The notes below the pieces were generated by a model. It was given only the letters and a program-made list of their open reading frames with translations. It made no database searches and had not been told where the DNA came from. A DNA stretch of 64,000 bases from Sphingobium sp. Cam5-1 (GTDB taxonomy: Bacteria > Pseudomonadota > Alphaproteobacteria > Sphingomonadales > Sphingomonadaceae): assembly GCF_015693305.1 (NCBI RefSeq), contig NZ_CP065138.1, positions 496,001 to 560,000 of the forward strand. Reading direction: 5' to 3'. The position numbers and the translations under genes are program-made. Below are positions 28,985-37,310 of the stretch, in pieces (positions within the stretch are counted from its first letter, which is position 1; every line of letters starts with the position of its first letter).

Positions 28985-29680
28985 CTACCTACGTCTCCAG
29001 CGCACATACCAGACCTCATGGCCGAGGCGTCGGGCCTTTGCCTCATAGCGGGTTTCGGGCCAGCCGCCGGGGCGGGTGAGGAAATCCTTCGGCTCGCTGG
29101 CCAGCCAATCGAAGTCGGGGTGGCCGTTCATCACCATCATGGCCCAGCGCAGATAGACGGGATGATCGGTGCCGAAGCGGAATTCGCCGCCGGGCTTGAG
29201 CTTCCTTGCGATCATTGCCACCGGGCCGGGGTTCATCATGCGGCGTTTGGCATGGCGGGCCTTTGGCCACGGGTCGGGATGGAGGAGGTAAACGAAGCTC
29301 AAGGCGCCGTCGGGGATGCGGGAGAGGACCTGAAGCGCGTCGCCCATATGGAGGCGGATGTTGCCGAGCGCCTGGTCGCGGACATGGCCGAGCGCGGTGA
29401 CGACGCCGTTCAGGAACGGCTCGCAGCCGATGAAGCCGTGATCGGGCAGCATATCGGCGCGATAGGCGAGATGTTCGCCGCCGCCAAAGCCGATCTCGAA
29501 ATGAAGCGGGCGGTCATAACCGAAGAGGTTGGCGGCGGTGATCTCCCCCTCTTCCGGGACGGAGAGGGCGGGGAGCAGGGTGTCGACCAGCTCCTGCTGA
29601 CCGGCGCGGAGCTTGTGGCCCGACTGGCGGCCATAAAGGCGGTTGAGCGTGGTGGGGTCGCCGGATTTGTGCGCGGTCAT
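28985..29680 (-). CDS. trmB: tRNA (guanine-N7)-methyltransferase
   Basis: 231 residues from ATG 29678-29680 (MTAHKSGDPTTLNRLYGRQ); the longer upstream frame is GC-rich and lacks similarity. The Rossmann SAM-binding motif is FEIGFGGGEHL. LLHPDPWPKARHAKRRMMNP carries the TrmB signature, and GGEFRFGTDH and ARRLGHEVWYVRWRRR follow. It methylates G46 of tRNA using SAM. It is the first clearly chromosomal gene after the island, its stop lying 131 bp from the integrase start, and may mark the insertion site. Confidence 0.95.
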   Translation of the reverse strand: MTAHKSGDPTTLNRLYGRQSGHKLRAGQQELVDTLLPALSVPEEGEITAANLFGYDRPLHFEIGFGGGEHLAYRADMLPDHGFIGCEPFLNGVVTALGHVRDQALGNIRLHMGDALQVLSRIPDGALSFVYLLHPDPWPKARHAKRRMMNPGPVAMIARKLKPGGEFRFGTDHPVYLRWAMMVMNGHPDFDWLASEPKDFLTRPGGWPETRYEAKARRLGHEVWYVRWRRR

Positions 29681-29729
29681 GGGCGGGCGCTTAGCGGGGC
29701 GGGGCTGTGGGGGCAAGCGGGTAGCTGTT

Positions 29730-29776
29730 GTGCCTCCCGCATCCGTGGTGAGGAGCGGTACGAGTGCGGGAGGCAC
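29730..29776. repeat. 12-bp perfect inverted repeat between trmB and the small secreted protein gene
   Basis: GTGCCTCCCGCA (29730-29741) and TGCGGGAGGCAC (29765-29776) are exact inverted arms with a 23-nt loop. No T run follows. It lies upstream of trmB and downstream of the convergent end of the 59-residue gene on the same strand, so it could be a processing hairpin or transcript 3' end. Confidence 0.65.
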
Positions 29777-29858
29777 AGTAGGCCACGGCCGGGTCCTGCG
29801 GCCGGGCTTTGGCTAGGCGAGAGCGGAGATGGACAGGCCGGAAAGCCGGTCCTTCAGC

Positions 29859-30038
29859 TCAGTGGCATTTCATGAAGCGGCCCTTGGCGTCCTTGCACGG
29901 GCCTTTTTTGGCGATCGGCTTGGGCGGGCATTTGATAAATTTGCCTTTCGCGTCCTTGCAGGGGGCGGCGAGCGCGGGGGTGGCGCTGGCGCCCAGAAGC
30001 GCGAGGCAGGCAAGAGCGGAGGTCAAAAACCGGATCAT
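29859..30038 (-). CDS. Small secreted protein with duplicated Cys-Lys motif (59 residues)
   Basis: ATG 30036-30038 has AAGGAG eight bases upstream, and the stop is at 29859-29861. A clear Sec signal peptide (MIRFLTSALACLALLGASA, cleavage probably after PALAA) is followed by a mature peptide of about 35 residues made of two near-identical units, PCKDAKGKFIKC and PCKDAKGRFMKC, joined by a proline/lysine linker. The four cysteines could form two disulfides or bind a metal, and the mature part is strongly basic. Not a family I can name; similar PCKDxKGKFxKC peptides occur in sphingomonads. The gene stands alone between trmB and metK. Confidence 0.8.
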   Translation of the reverse strand: MIRFLTSALACLALLGASATPALAAPCKDAKGKFIKCPPKPIAKKGPCKDAKGRFMKCH

Positions 30039-30157
30039 CGCCTGTTCTCCTTAAGAGGAGGGGTTGCCGGACCCGACAGGGGGCCAAGTCCGGCGAGGCA
30101 TGTATGGGCCGGGATTGGGCGGAAACCTAGTGAACTTTTCGTCATGTTGCGCCCATG

Positions 30158-30194
30158 AAAAAGCGGCGCGCAAGGCCATTGCCCGCGCGCCGCT
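30158..30194 (-). terminator. Intrinsic terminator of metK
   Basis: AGCGGCGCGC (30162-30171) pairs exactly with GCGCGCCGCT (30185-30194); on the reverse strand a TTTTT run follows the stem. It begins 26 bases beyond the metK stop. Confidence 0.75.
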
Positions 30195-30219
30195 CTTTCA
30201 TCTGTGGCGGGTAAAGCGC

Positions 30220-31425
30220 TTAGAGCGCGGCCTTCAGCTTTTCGACGAGGTCGGTGCGTTCCCACGGGAAGAAGTCGCCTTCCGCCTTGCGTCCGAAATG
30301 GCCATAGGCAGCGGTCGGGCGATAGATCGGCTTGTTGAGGCCGAGATGGGTGCGGATGCCGCGCGGGGTGAGGCCGCCCAGCTCCTTGATCGACTTGATC
30401 GCGTCCTCAATCTTCGCATCATCGACAGTGCCGGTGCCGTGGGTGTCGACATAGAGCGACAGCGGTTCGCTGACGCCGATGGCGTAGGCAAGCTGGATCG
30501 TGCAGCGGCGGGCGAGGCCAGCGGCGACGATGTTCTTTGCGAGATAGCGGGTGATGTAGGCGGCCGAACGATCGACCTTGGTCGGGTCCTTGCCCGAGAA
30601 AGCGCCGCCGCCATGGGGCGATGCGCCGCCATAGGTGTCGACGATGATCTTGCGCCCGGTAAGGCCTGCGTCACCGTCCGGGCCGCCGATTTCGAAGCTG
30701 CCTGTCGGGTTGATGTGATAGACGGTCTCGTCGGAGAGCAGATCGCCGGGAAGGACTTCGGCGATGACGCCCTTCACATATTCCTTGAGTTCCGCTTCGT
30801 TGGCACCTTCGTCATAGCCCTTGGCATGCTGGGTCGAGACAACGATGGCGGTCGCGGCGGCGGGCTTGCCATTTTCGAAGCGCAGCGTGACCTGGCTCTT
30901 GGCGTCCGGTTCAAGGAAGGGCGCGCGGCCGGAGTGGCGGTCGGCGGCCATCTTGGCGAGGATTTTGTGGCTGTAGTCCAGCGTCGCGGGCATGAGGTCG
31001 GGCGTTTCGTCGCAGGCGAAGCCGAACATGATGCCCTGGTCGCCAGCGCCTTCATCCTTGTTACCGGCGGCGTCCACGCCCTGCGCGATGTGCGCGGACT
31101 GAGCGTGGAGGTTGTTTTCGAAGCGGAAGCTTTCCCAGTGGAAGCCGTCTTGCTCATAGCCGATGCGCTTAACCGTTTCGCGAACGGTGCGCTCAATCTC
31201 TTCCTGCGCGCCGGGAGCCCACTGGTCATTTTCATAGACGCCCTTGCAGCGGATTTCGCCAGCGAGGACTACGAGCTGGGTCGTGGTCAGCGTTTCGCAG
31301 GCGATGCGGGCTTCGGGGTCTTTGGACAGGAACAGATCGACGATGGCGTCGGAAATCTGGTCCGCGACCTTGTCGGGATGGCCTTCGGACACGGATTCCG
31401 AGGTGAAGAGATAGTTGCTGCGCAT
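30220..31425 (-). CDS. metK: S-adenosylmethionine synthetase
   Basis: 401 residues from ATG 31423-31425 ([23 protein letters not shown]), the family's canonical N-terminus; a start six codons earlier is less likely. Conserved elements include GEGHPDK-type ATP/metal site [27 protein letters not shown], the P-loop-like [19 protein letters not shown] and HFGR near the end. It makes SAM from methionine and ATP, supplying trmB and other methyltransferases. No recognisable SAM riboswitch was seen in the short leader between lnt and metK, though an ACATAAA/TTTATGT hairpin lies there. Confidence 0.97.
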   Translation of the reverse strand: MRSNYLFTSESVSEGHPDKVADQISDAIVDLFLSKDPEARIACETLTTTQLVVLAGEIRCKGVYENDQWAPGAQEEIERTVRETVKRIGYEQDGFHWESFRFENNLHAQSAHIAQGVDAAGNKDEGAGDQGIMFGFACDETPDLMPATLDYSHKILAKMAADRHSGRAPFLEPDAKSQVTLRFENGKPAAATAIVVSTQHAKGYDEGANEAELKEYVKGVIAEVLPGDLLSDETVYHINPTGSFEIGGPDGDAGLTGRKIIVDTYGGASPHGGGAFSGKDPTKVDRSAAYITRYLAKNIVAAGLARRCTIQLAYAIGVSEPLSLYVDTHGTGTVDDAKIEDAIKSIKELGGLTPRGIRTHLGLNKPIYRPTAAYGHFGRKAEGDFFPWERTDLVEKLKAAL

Positions 31426-31485
31426 GGGACTCCCGTAAGCCAAGCTGGCGTGAAAGCGACATAAAGAAAAGTTTATGTGCCCCTA

Positions 31486-33096
31486 TTAGCCCTTCGCCTT
31501 GCGGATGGCAATGGCAACTCCGGCGAGCAGAGCCATGAACAGGAGGGGCGCCCAATTGCCCAGATGGGCAAAGAGCGTGGGCGGCAGCGCGGTGGGGAGC
31601 GCGCTTTCGAGATAGCCGGCGCGGTGGAGGCCCAGCGCCCGCAGGACGCGTCCGCGCGCGTCGATCACCGCTGACACGCCGGTGGGGGTGGAGCGGATGA
31701 TGGGGATGCCTTCTTCTATCGCGCGCAGGCGGGCCTGGGCGAGGTGCTGGACCGGCCCCCAGCTGCCAAACCAGGCGTCGTTGGAGGGATTGAAGAGGAA
31801 GGCGGGGCGGTTCTTCGCGTCGATCACATGGCCGGAGAAGATGATTTCGTAGCAGATCTGGACGCCCATCTTGAGCTGCGGGCGGCCGAGCGTGGCGGGC
31901 AGGGTCAGGCTTTGCGGGCCGGGGCCGGGCCAGAAGTCGGCGTCGCCGGGGACCAGGCGGGACAGGCCGATCGGCTGGAGGAGGGCGCGCATGGGGAGAT
32001 ATTCGCCATAGGGGACGAGATGCGCCTTGTCATAGCGGCCGAGTAGTTGCGCCTGAGGGGAGACGATGAAGAGGCTGTTGTTGGCTCCGGCGAGGGCGTC
32101 GGTGGTGATGCCGTCTTTCTGGACCTGCTTTAAATAGACTTTGGTTGCACCGGTCATGAGCAGGTCGCCGGGGCCGAGCAGCGCGGCGAGGTGCGCGCGC
32201 CATTGCGGTTCCATGTCAAGATAGGCGGGGATGGCGGCTTCGGGCCAGAAGATGAGGCGCGGGGCGGGGCGGGGTGTGCCGGAGAGGGTGGCGAGGGTGC
32301 GGAAGTGGGCTTCTTCCAGTTCGGCTGAGTATTTTTCGTCCTGGCCTATGTTGGGTTGGACTACGCGGATGCGGGGCGCGCCTGTGGGGGTTTGCGGGGC
32401 AGGTGTGAGGAGGCCCCAGAGGGCGAGAGCGGCTAGGGGCGCGGTGAGGGCGGCTGCGGGGAGGAGCTGGCGCTTGGCGGTGAGGAGGATGGCTCCGGCG
32501 GCTAGAATGGTGAGGGCGCCTACGCCATAGGTGCCGATCAGAGTTGCGGCTATGGTGATGCCGGTGGGGAGTAGGGTGACGCCCAAGGGGTTCCAGGCGA
32601 AGCCGGTGAAGGCTGTGGCGCGGAGATATTCACTGGCTATCCAGCAGGCGGCGAAGAGGAGGGTGAAGGGGAGGGCGCTGGTGCCCACCCCGCTGCGACT
32701 AGGCGGCATAGCCGCCAAGTCTCGCTTCCCCTCCCGTTTACGGGAGGGGAAGGTTTTGGAGAGCCACCACGCGCCAAGTGTGGCGAGGCCGGGATAGACG
32801 GCGAGGTAGAGCGACAAAAGGACCACTGCGCCGTAGCCGAACCAGTGGGGCATAGCGTCCTGGAAGGTGAAGGCGTGGGCGATCCAGTTTAGGCCCAGGG
32901 TGAAATGGCCGAGGCCGAACAGCCAGCCGCGGGTGAAGGCGGCGCGGCGGGTGGGGGCGGTTTCGATGAGCCAGAGGAGCAGCGCGAAGCAGGCGAGGGT
33001 GACGGGCCAGAGCTTGAGGGGTTCAAATCCGGTGGCCGCGACGAAACCGGCGAGCAGGGCTGTTAGCTTTGGAAAGCGGGCGGGAAGCTGGATCAT
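31486..33096 (-). CDS. lnt: Apolipoprotein N-acyltransferase
   Basis: 536 residues from ATG 33094-33096 (MIQLPARFPKLTALLAG). Multiple N-terminal membrane helices precede a nitrilase-like periplasmic domain with the Glu-Lys-Cys triad: Glu286 in FWPEAAIPAYLD, Lys357 in YDKAHLVPYGEYLP and Cys415 in VQICYEIIF. It adds the third acyl chain to lipoproteins in the inner membrane. Unusually, a charged stretch of about 25 residues (SRKREGKRDLAAMPPSRSG and flanks) lies between membrane segments; it is encoded by a REP-like hairpin (32725-32752) inserted in frame. The gene precedes metK on the same strand. Confidence 0.95.
   Translation of the reverse strand: MIQLPARFPKLTALLAGFVAATGFEPLKLWPVTLACFALLLWLIETAPTRRAAFTRGWLFGLGHFTLGLNWIAHAFTFQDAMPHWFGYGAVVLLSLYLAVYPGLATLGAWWLSKTFPSRKREGKRDLAAMPPSRSGVGTSALPFTLLFAACWIASEYLRATAFTGFAWNPLGVTLLPTGITIAATLIGTYGVGALTILAAGAILLTAKRQLLPAAALTAPLAALALWGLLTPAPQTPTGAPRIRVVQPNIGQDEKYSAELEEAHFRTLATLSGTPRPAPRLIFWPEAAIPAYLDMEPQWRAHLAALLGPGDLLMTGATKVYLKQVQKDGITTDALAGANNSLFIVSPQAQLLGRYDKAHLVPYGEYLPMRALLQPIGLSRLVPGDADFWPGPGPQSLTLPATLGRPQLKMGVQICYEIIFSGHVIDAKNRPAFLFNPSNDAWFGSWGPVQHLAQARLRAIEEGIPIIRSTPTGVSAVIDARGRVLRALGLHRAGYLESALPTALPPTLFAHLGNWAPLLFMALLAGVAIAIRKAKG
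32725..32752. repeat. REP-like hairpin inside lnt
   Basis: A perfect 12-bp stem (CTTCCCCTCCCG with CGGGAGGGGAAG) around a TTTA loop. The same CTCCCG-loop-CGGGAG core occurs in intergenic repeats elsewhere in this window (56404-56421, 42466-42489). Here it lies in coding sequence, in frame. Confidence 0.8.
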
Positions 33097-33106
33097 GGAG
33101 TGGGGA

Positions 33107-33742
33107 TCAGCGGATCGTGGCCATGGTGGCTTGGCTGCACTTGTCATCCTTGTGCCCACCACCCGACAGCATCGAAGCTGCAATGAAGCCGCCGACTACG
33201 AGGACCAGGAAAGCGGCGGAGAGGAGGCCCAGATATTTCTCGATGAACGCCTTTATCGGGCGGCCGAATTTCCAGAAGAGGAAGCCGACGAGCATGAACT
33301 GGAATGCGCGGGACAGGATGCTGGCCCAGAGGAAAGTGAAGAGCGACAGGCCGATGAAGCCCGCCGTGATGGTGATGAGCTTGAAGGGGATGGGCGTTGC
33401 GCCCTTCACCAAGATGATTTCCGCGCCATAGTCGCGCAGATAGCAGGCCGCGACCGGGAATTTGGTTGCGAGGCCAAGGGCTTGGAGGATCTGCTGTCCG
33501 ACGGCTTCATAGAGGAAATGGCCGATCGCATAGCCGAGCAGGCCGCCCAATACCGAGGCAAGTGTGCAGATGATGCCGAAGCGGATCGCCCGTTCCGGCC
33601 GGGCAAGGCACATAAGGCCGAGCAGCGGGTGCGGGGGGATGGGGAAGAAGCTGCTCTCCATAAAGGAGATGACGAAGAGCCAGCGTTCGGCATGGGCGTG
33701 GGCGGCTTTGGCCAGCGTCCATTGGTAAAGCTTGGTGAGCAT
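33107..33742 (-). CDS. YqaA/DedA-family membrane protein
   Basis: 211 residues from ATG 33740-33742 (MLTKLYQWTLAKAAHAHAE). The SNARE-associated/DedA domain has FVISFMESSFFPIPPHPLLGLMCLARP with the conserved E-x-x-x-x-P-P, followed by LGGLLGYAIGHFLYE and GATPIPFKLITITAGFIGLS. Several helices are visible, ending in a basic tail. DedA-family proteins act as lipid transporters or scramblases, while the YqaA branch is less studied. It lies 10 bp upstream of lnt on the same strand, so a shared transcript for envelope lipid functions is likely. Confidence 0.88.
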   Translation of the reverse strand: MLTKLYQWTLAKAAHAHAERWLFVISFMESSFFPIPPHPLLGLMCLARPERAIRFGIICTLASVLGGLLGYAIGHFLYEAVGQQILQALGLATKFPVAACYLRDYGAEIILVKGATPIPFKLITITAGFIGLSLFTFLWASILSRAFQFMLVGFLFWKFGRPIKAFIEKYLGLLSAAFLVLVVGGFIAASMLSGGGHKDDKCSQATMATIR

Positions 33743-33890
33743 CGGAGGCGGGCCTAGCGGAGATTGAAGAGGACGGCCAGCGCTTTCCATTTCATTACAG
33801 AATCGAAACATGAGGCGGCGTTGACGGGAGGGCAGCGTCTGGGCATCAACCCCGTTCCCGTTTCAACTGCCCGGCCGCTTTTTAGTGACG

Positions 33891-34652
33891 ATGTCTTCTC
33901 CATCCTGGTCGAAAGTGCGCGAACGCGCAGGGGGGCTGCTGTTTGCGCTGGGGCTGAACGGGTTGCTGTTGCTGGCGCTGCTTACGCTCGCGCCGCATCC
34001 TGACATGCGCGAGGAGGACCCGCGCAACCCCGTGACCTTCGAAATGGCTGCCGCTCCTGAAGAGGCGGCGAAGAAAAGCGTTGAGAAGCGGAAAAAACGG
34101 GTCGAAGCGGCGGCGCCGAAGAAAAAGACGGAGATTCAACCGCAAAAGCCGGTCCAGAAGCCATTGGTGGAACTGCCGGTTACCCTGCCGCCTGTCACCG
34201 TGCCGTTTCTGGAACTCGACAGCGCGCAAATGGCGTCGGCGGACATTGGCAAGATGGCCCCGAAGGATGCTGGGGCGGGGGCGGAAGGCAAGGGCAATAG
34301 TCCGGCGGCGGCGGGGCCGGGGGAAGGGCCGGGCGGCGTTCAGCTGTTCGAGGCGGAATGGTACAGGCCGCCGAGCCATGCGGAACTGGCGAGCTACCTG
34401 CCAGCGAGCGCGCCTGCCGGTGGATGGGGGCTGGTCGCGTGCAAGACGGTGGAGAATTTCCGCGTCGAGAACTGCCAGGCGCTGGGGGAATCGCCGCAGG
34501 GATCAGGCTTTGCCCGCGCGGTGCGGCTGGCGGCGTGGCAATTTCTGGTGCGGCCGCCACGGGTGAACGGCAAGTCGATGGTGGGCGCCTGGGTGCGCAT
34601 CAGGATAGATTATACTCCTGCCCCGGCAAAGGGCGGCGCGGCGGGTATGTGA
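33891..34652 (+). CDS. TonB/TolA-like single-span envelope protein
   Basis: 253 residues from ATG 33891; GTG at 33885 is an alternative. One N-terminal membrane helix (GLLFALGLNGLLLLALLTLA, about 12-31) is followed by a basic Lys/Pro/Ala spacer (VEKRKKRVEAAAPKKKTEIQ). A globular C-terminal part ends in FARAVRLAAWQFLVRPPRVN and WVRIRIDY, which resembles the TonB C-terminal fold. No ExbB/ExbD genes are nearby. It is probably an energy-transducer-like or periplasm-spanning protein; exact function is unknown. Confidence 0.6.
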   Translation: MSSPSWSKVRERAGGLLFALGLNGLLLLALLTLAPHPDMREEDPRNPVTFEMAAAPEEAAKKSVEKRKKRVEAAAPKKKTEIQPQKPVQKPLVELPVTLPPVTVPFLELDSAQMASADIGKMAPKDAGAGAEGKGNSPAAAGPGEGPGGVQLFEAEWYRPPSHAELASYLPASAPAGGWGLVACKTVENFRVENCQALGESPQGSGFARAVRLAAWQFLVRPPRVNGKSMVGAWVRIRIDYTPAPAKGGAAGM

Positions 34653-34717
34653 ATTTAAGTTGCATTTTGATACTGAAATGACATGATGCGGCCCTTTCAT
34701 CAGAAGGGACATCCAGA

Positions 34718-35362
34718 ATGATCATCCATGGCGCGAGGCCATCACCCTTTGTCCGCAAGGTTATCGTCTTTGCCGAGGAAAAGGGTTTGGCTGTCGAGGT
34801 GAAACCGGCTGGCTTTGGTCAAGGCAGCGAGATTTTCGCGCAGGCTTCGCCCTTCGGCAAGATACCAGCCCTTGAAGATGGTGATTTTCTGATCAGCGAC
34901 AGCAGCGCGATCATAACCTATATGGATGCAGTCAAGCCTGATCCAGAATTGATCCCGGCAGAGCCGAAAGCGCGTGCCCGGACCATCTGGTATGAAGAAT
35001 TTGCAGATACCATCGTGCAGCCTGCCGCCGTCGCGATCTTCTTCAACCGCATGGTTGCGCCCTTGATTGGGAGGGAGCCGGACATTGAGGCTGCCGACCG
35101 GGCGGAAGCGGAGCAATTGCCGGGGATGTGCGACTATGTGGAAAAGGTCTTGCCTGACAGCGGCTTCCTTGTCGAGGATCGCTTCACTCTGGCGGACATT
35201 GCGGTGGCCTGTCCGCTTATCAGCGTGGGCTATTGCAGTCCGGTTTTGAAGGCGGGCCGCTGGCCCCGGCTGGAACAATGGCTGGATAATATGTCTGCGC
35301 GGCCAAGTTTTGCAGCGGCGCTGGCTGCGGAGGTCAAGCAGATCGAGATGATGAAGAGGTAA
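34718..35362 (+). CDS. Glutathione S-transferase family protein
   Basis: 214 residues from ATG 34718, with AGAAGGGA upstream. The N-terminal thioredoxin-like domain reads ARPSPFVRKVIVFAEEKGL, SPFGKIPALED (cis-proline) and LISDSSAIITYMD (the S-S/A glutathione-gamma-Glu contact). The helical C-terminal domain includes FLVEDRFTLADIAVACPLI, the conserved N-capping box. It is probably involved in detoxification or a maleylacetoacetate-isomerase-like reaction; the substrate cannot be read. It stands just upstream of the gene transfer agent cluster. Confidence 0.9.
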   Translation: MIIHGARPSPFVRKVIVFAEEKGLAVEVKPAGFGQGSEIFAQASPFGKIPALEDGDFLISDSSAIITYMDAVKPDPELIPAEPKARARTIWYEEFADTIVQPAAVAIFFNRMVAPLIGREPDIEAADRAEAEQLPGMCDYVEKVLPDSGFLVEDRFTLADIAVACPLISVGYCSPVLKAGRWPRLEQWLDNMSARPSFAAALAAEVKQIEMMKR

Positions 35363-35389
35363 TGAAATAACCTATTTGGAACATTCCTC

Positions 35390-35419
35390 TTGACATCGTC
35401 ACGCTGTTCTGGCATTTAT
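35390..35419 (+). promoter_or_regulatory. Candidate sigma-70 promoter of the gene transfer agent cluster
   Basis: TTGACA at 35390-35395 and ATTTAT at 35414-35419 with an 18-bp spacer, about 100 bp before the first GTA gene. The -10 match is weak. It is a candidate only. Confidence 0.35.
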
Positions 35420-35517
35420 GTCGATATTGGGAATTGTGAGTCGCCGGGACGGTGACGCGGCGAGGGCTGGTCCGGAAGGACTGGCCCTTTTCGTTGGGAC
35501 AGTGGGGGGGCGAGGCG

Positions 35518-36093
35518 ATGGGGCAAGAGGGTGGCGCCAAGAGGGTGCGGCGCTTTTCGGGCAAGGCCAGCGATGCGCCGGACAGGGAGTTGGCCGTGCA
35601 GCGGAGCCAGCGTGGCGCGGCGGGGAGCGGGGCGCAAATGCGCGCGGTGCGCAAGGACGGCTGGACGGCCGAGCGTCGCAAGGTCTTCATGGAAACGCTG
35701 GCGGCGACTTGCAATGTCAGCGAGGCGGCGCGGGTGGCGGGGAAGAACCTGTCGAGCGCCTATTATCAGAAGCGGCGGGACCCCGGCTTTGCGCGGGAAT
35801 GGGCGCAGGCGCTGGGCGTCGGCTATGCCGAACTGGAGGCGCTGCTGCTGCGGCAGGCGTTGTTCGGCACAGAAGAGGAAGAGGTGGTGCTGGACGGCGA
35901 GGGGATGGTGAAGAGCCGGAAGGTGAAGCGCGGGCATCCCAATGCGGTGGCTGTGCGATTGCTGGTGCAGCATCGGCGCGAGGCGGGGGAGAGACTGGCG
36001 GCGGATGCGGTTGAGAGGCCGGATGGGGAGGACGCGGTCGAGCGGTTGCGCGCGGCGTTGGAGAGGGTGCGGGAGAGGCGTGGGGAGGGGTGA
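35518..36093 (+). CDS. Gene transfer agent g1-type protein (terminase small subunit-like)
   Basis: 191 residues from ATG 35518 (MGQEGGAKRVRRF); a GTG start at 35452 is possible. The core AVRKDGWTAERRKVFMETLAATCNVSEAARVAGKNLSSAYYQKRRD is a helix-turn-helix of the terminase small subunit type, followed by a helical C-terminal part ending in an arginine-rich tail. In RcGTA g1 recognises DNA for packaging with the large terminase. Here a reverse-strand gene separates it from g2, so the usual g1-g2 transcript is broken up. Confidence 0.8.
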   Translation: MGQEGGAKRVRRFSGKASDAPDRELAVQRSQRGAAGSGAQMRAVRKDGWTAERRKVFMETLAATCNVSEAARVAGKNLSSAYYQKRRDPGFAREWAQALGVGYAELEALLLRQALFGTEEEEVVLDGEGMVKSRKVKRGHPNAVAVRLLVQHRREAGERLAADAVERPDGEDAVERLRAALERVRERRGEG

Positions 36094-36150
36094 GGCATGA
36101 GGGTCGGCGGATGAATAGTCCGCCAACCCTCTATGCAATTTATGTCCGGA

Positions 36151-37197
36151 TTATTCGGCGGCCATGCCATATTCCGGCGGCATGATCGTCGGCAAACCCG
36201 GGTCGAAGACTTTGGTCAGCAGTTGCACGAACTCTGGATCCTTCAGCGGATCGTTCGGCATCTTGAAGGCTACGCCACGGGCTCGCATTTCGGAGATCAG
36301 GATATCGAAGACCTTTTCGTGGGTCAGGTCGTCGCTGTGGTCGAGCGTGACTGACATGTCGTCCAGATCCATGAAGATGTCGGCGCCCCAGTGAACCAGA
36401 AGCCGGGTCTCTTCAGCAGGCAGGCGCTCAACGACCTTGCCATCAGTCGAAATTTGCCATTGGTCGGAGGCGGGATCGCCGTGAATTACCGAGTTGATCG
36501 CCAATCCATCGACCCTGCGCTTGTGCGCTGGACCGCAGGCGTTCGCGCCATGGTACATGACTTCATTCTCGACGACTGCTCCACGGCCCCACATCGGCGC
36601 GAAAAGCTGCTTGGGCTGACCGCCCGGTCCATCTGGCCAATAAGTGAAGCCGCCGCCGATCTGTCCTTTATAGTACCAGGTCAGGACCTGAGCCTTTTTG
36701 GATTGCCACTGCCGAAACAGGCCCGTCTTCGTCATGAGGCCGATCAGCCATGAGGGCGAATTCTGGTAATTGACGCCGCGGAAATCGGCCCCGTCCACAT
36801 GCGGCGGTCCCCCCGCTTCCGTCGGCCCTTGAATGTTGACCAACATCAGATTGGGGGTCGCATATTTCGCTTTCCAATAGTCGCGGACCAGTTGGAGAAA
36901 TTTCGTGTTGAAGAAGCAATCCTCGATTTCCGGGAAAAGGCTGGCGTGCCCACGGCCCAGAGTCGCGCGGAAGACCGGGCTGAGGAACATGTCCCACGTG
37001 GCCACCACCCCTTCCGGAAGCGATCCGGACGTCGTGGCGATGACCTGTTCAGGCGAGGTGAACTCCTGGGCGAGGATCAATGACCAGGGGCCTTCATTGC
37101 GCAGAACATGCAGCATCCGTTGATATTGATCTTCCGTAAACGCGCCCTCGATGATCTGAGGTTCGGCGATCGGACGGAGGAAGCTCTGACTGTTCAT
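36151..37197 (-). CDS. Uncharacterised protein, possible Fe(II)/2-oxoglutarate oxygenase
   Basis: 348 residues from ATG 37195-37197 (MNSQSFLRPIAEPQIIEG). I do not recognise the family with certainty. It has PPHVDGADFRGVNYQN (a candidate HxD metal pair) and, about 85 residues later, NEVMYHGANACGPAHKRR (candidate second His and 2-oxoglutarate-binding Arg), a spacing compatible with double-stranded beta-helix oxygenases. No signal peptide. It reads against the GTA genes and sits between g1 and g2. An inverted repeat at 37261-37284 lies in its promoter region. The oxygenase call is an inference from motif spacing only. Confidence 0.6.
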   Translation of the reverse strand: MNSQSFLRPIAEPQIIEGAFTEDQYQRMLHVLRNEGPWSLILAQEFTSPEQVIATTSGSLPEGVVATWDMFLSPVFRATLGRGHASLFPEIEDCFFNTKFLQLVRDYWKAKYATPNLMLVNIQGPTEAGGPPHVDGADFRGVNYQNSPSWLIGLMTKTGLFRQWQSKKAQVLTWYYKGQIGGGFTYWPDGPGGQPKQLFAPMWGRGAVVENEVMYHGANACGPAHKRRVDGLAINSVIHGDPASDQWQISTDGKVVERLPAEETRLLVHWGADIFMDLDDMSVTLDHSDDLTHEKVFDILISEMRARGVAFKMPNDPLKDPEFVQLLTKVFDPGLPTIMPPEYGMAAE

Positions 37198-37260
37198 GGC
37201 TAGCCCTTCTGACTTCAAATGGCTCTGCGACCGCTGATGCGGCGCCTGAAGCCCTATTAG

Positions 37261-37284
37261 TTGACACTATTCAACGTTTGTCAA
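37261..37284. promoter_or_regulatory. TTGACA/TGTCAA inverted repeat between the divergent oxygenase-like and terminase genes
   Basis: TTGACA (37261-37266) and TGTCAA (37279-37284) form 6-bp inverted arms. On the reverse strand TTGACA followed by TAATAG could be the -35/-10 of the leftward gene. It may be a promoter with an overlapping operator. Confidence 0.4.
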
Positions 37285-37310
37285 GATGCTGGCGAGGAGA
37301 GCGCGGGCCG

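Noticed and set aside
30064..31464. 466-residue forward open frame opposite metK
   Set aside because: metK on the other strand is unambiguous; the forward frame is a shadow.
31426..31485. SAM riboswitch in front of metK
   Set aside because: The leader is only about 60 bases. I found an ACATAAA/TTTATGT hairpin but none of the SAM-II or SAM/SAH consensus blocks.
33005..33045. tRNA-like GGTTCAAATCC sequence
   Set aside because: It lies within the lnt coding sequence (Gly-Phe-Glu-Pro) and no acceptor or anticodon stem can be built around it.
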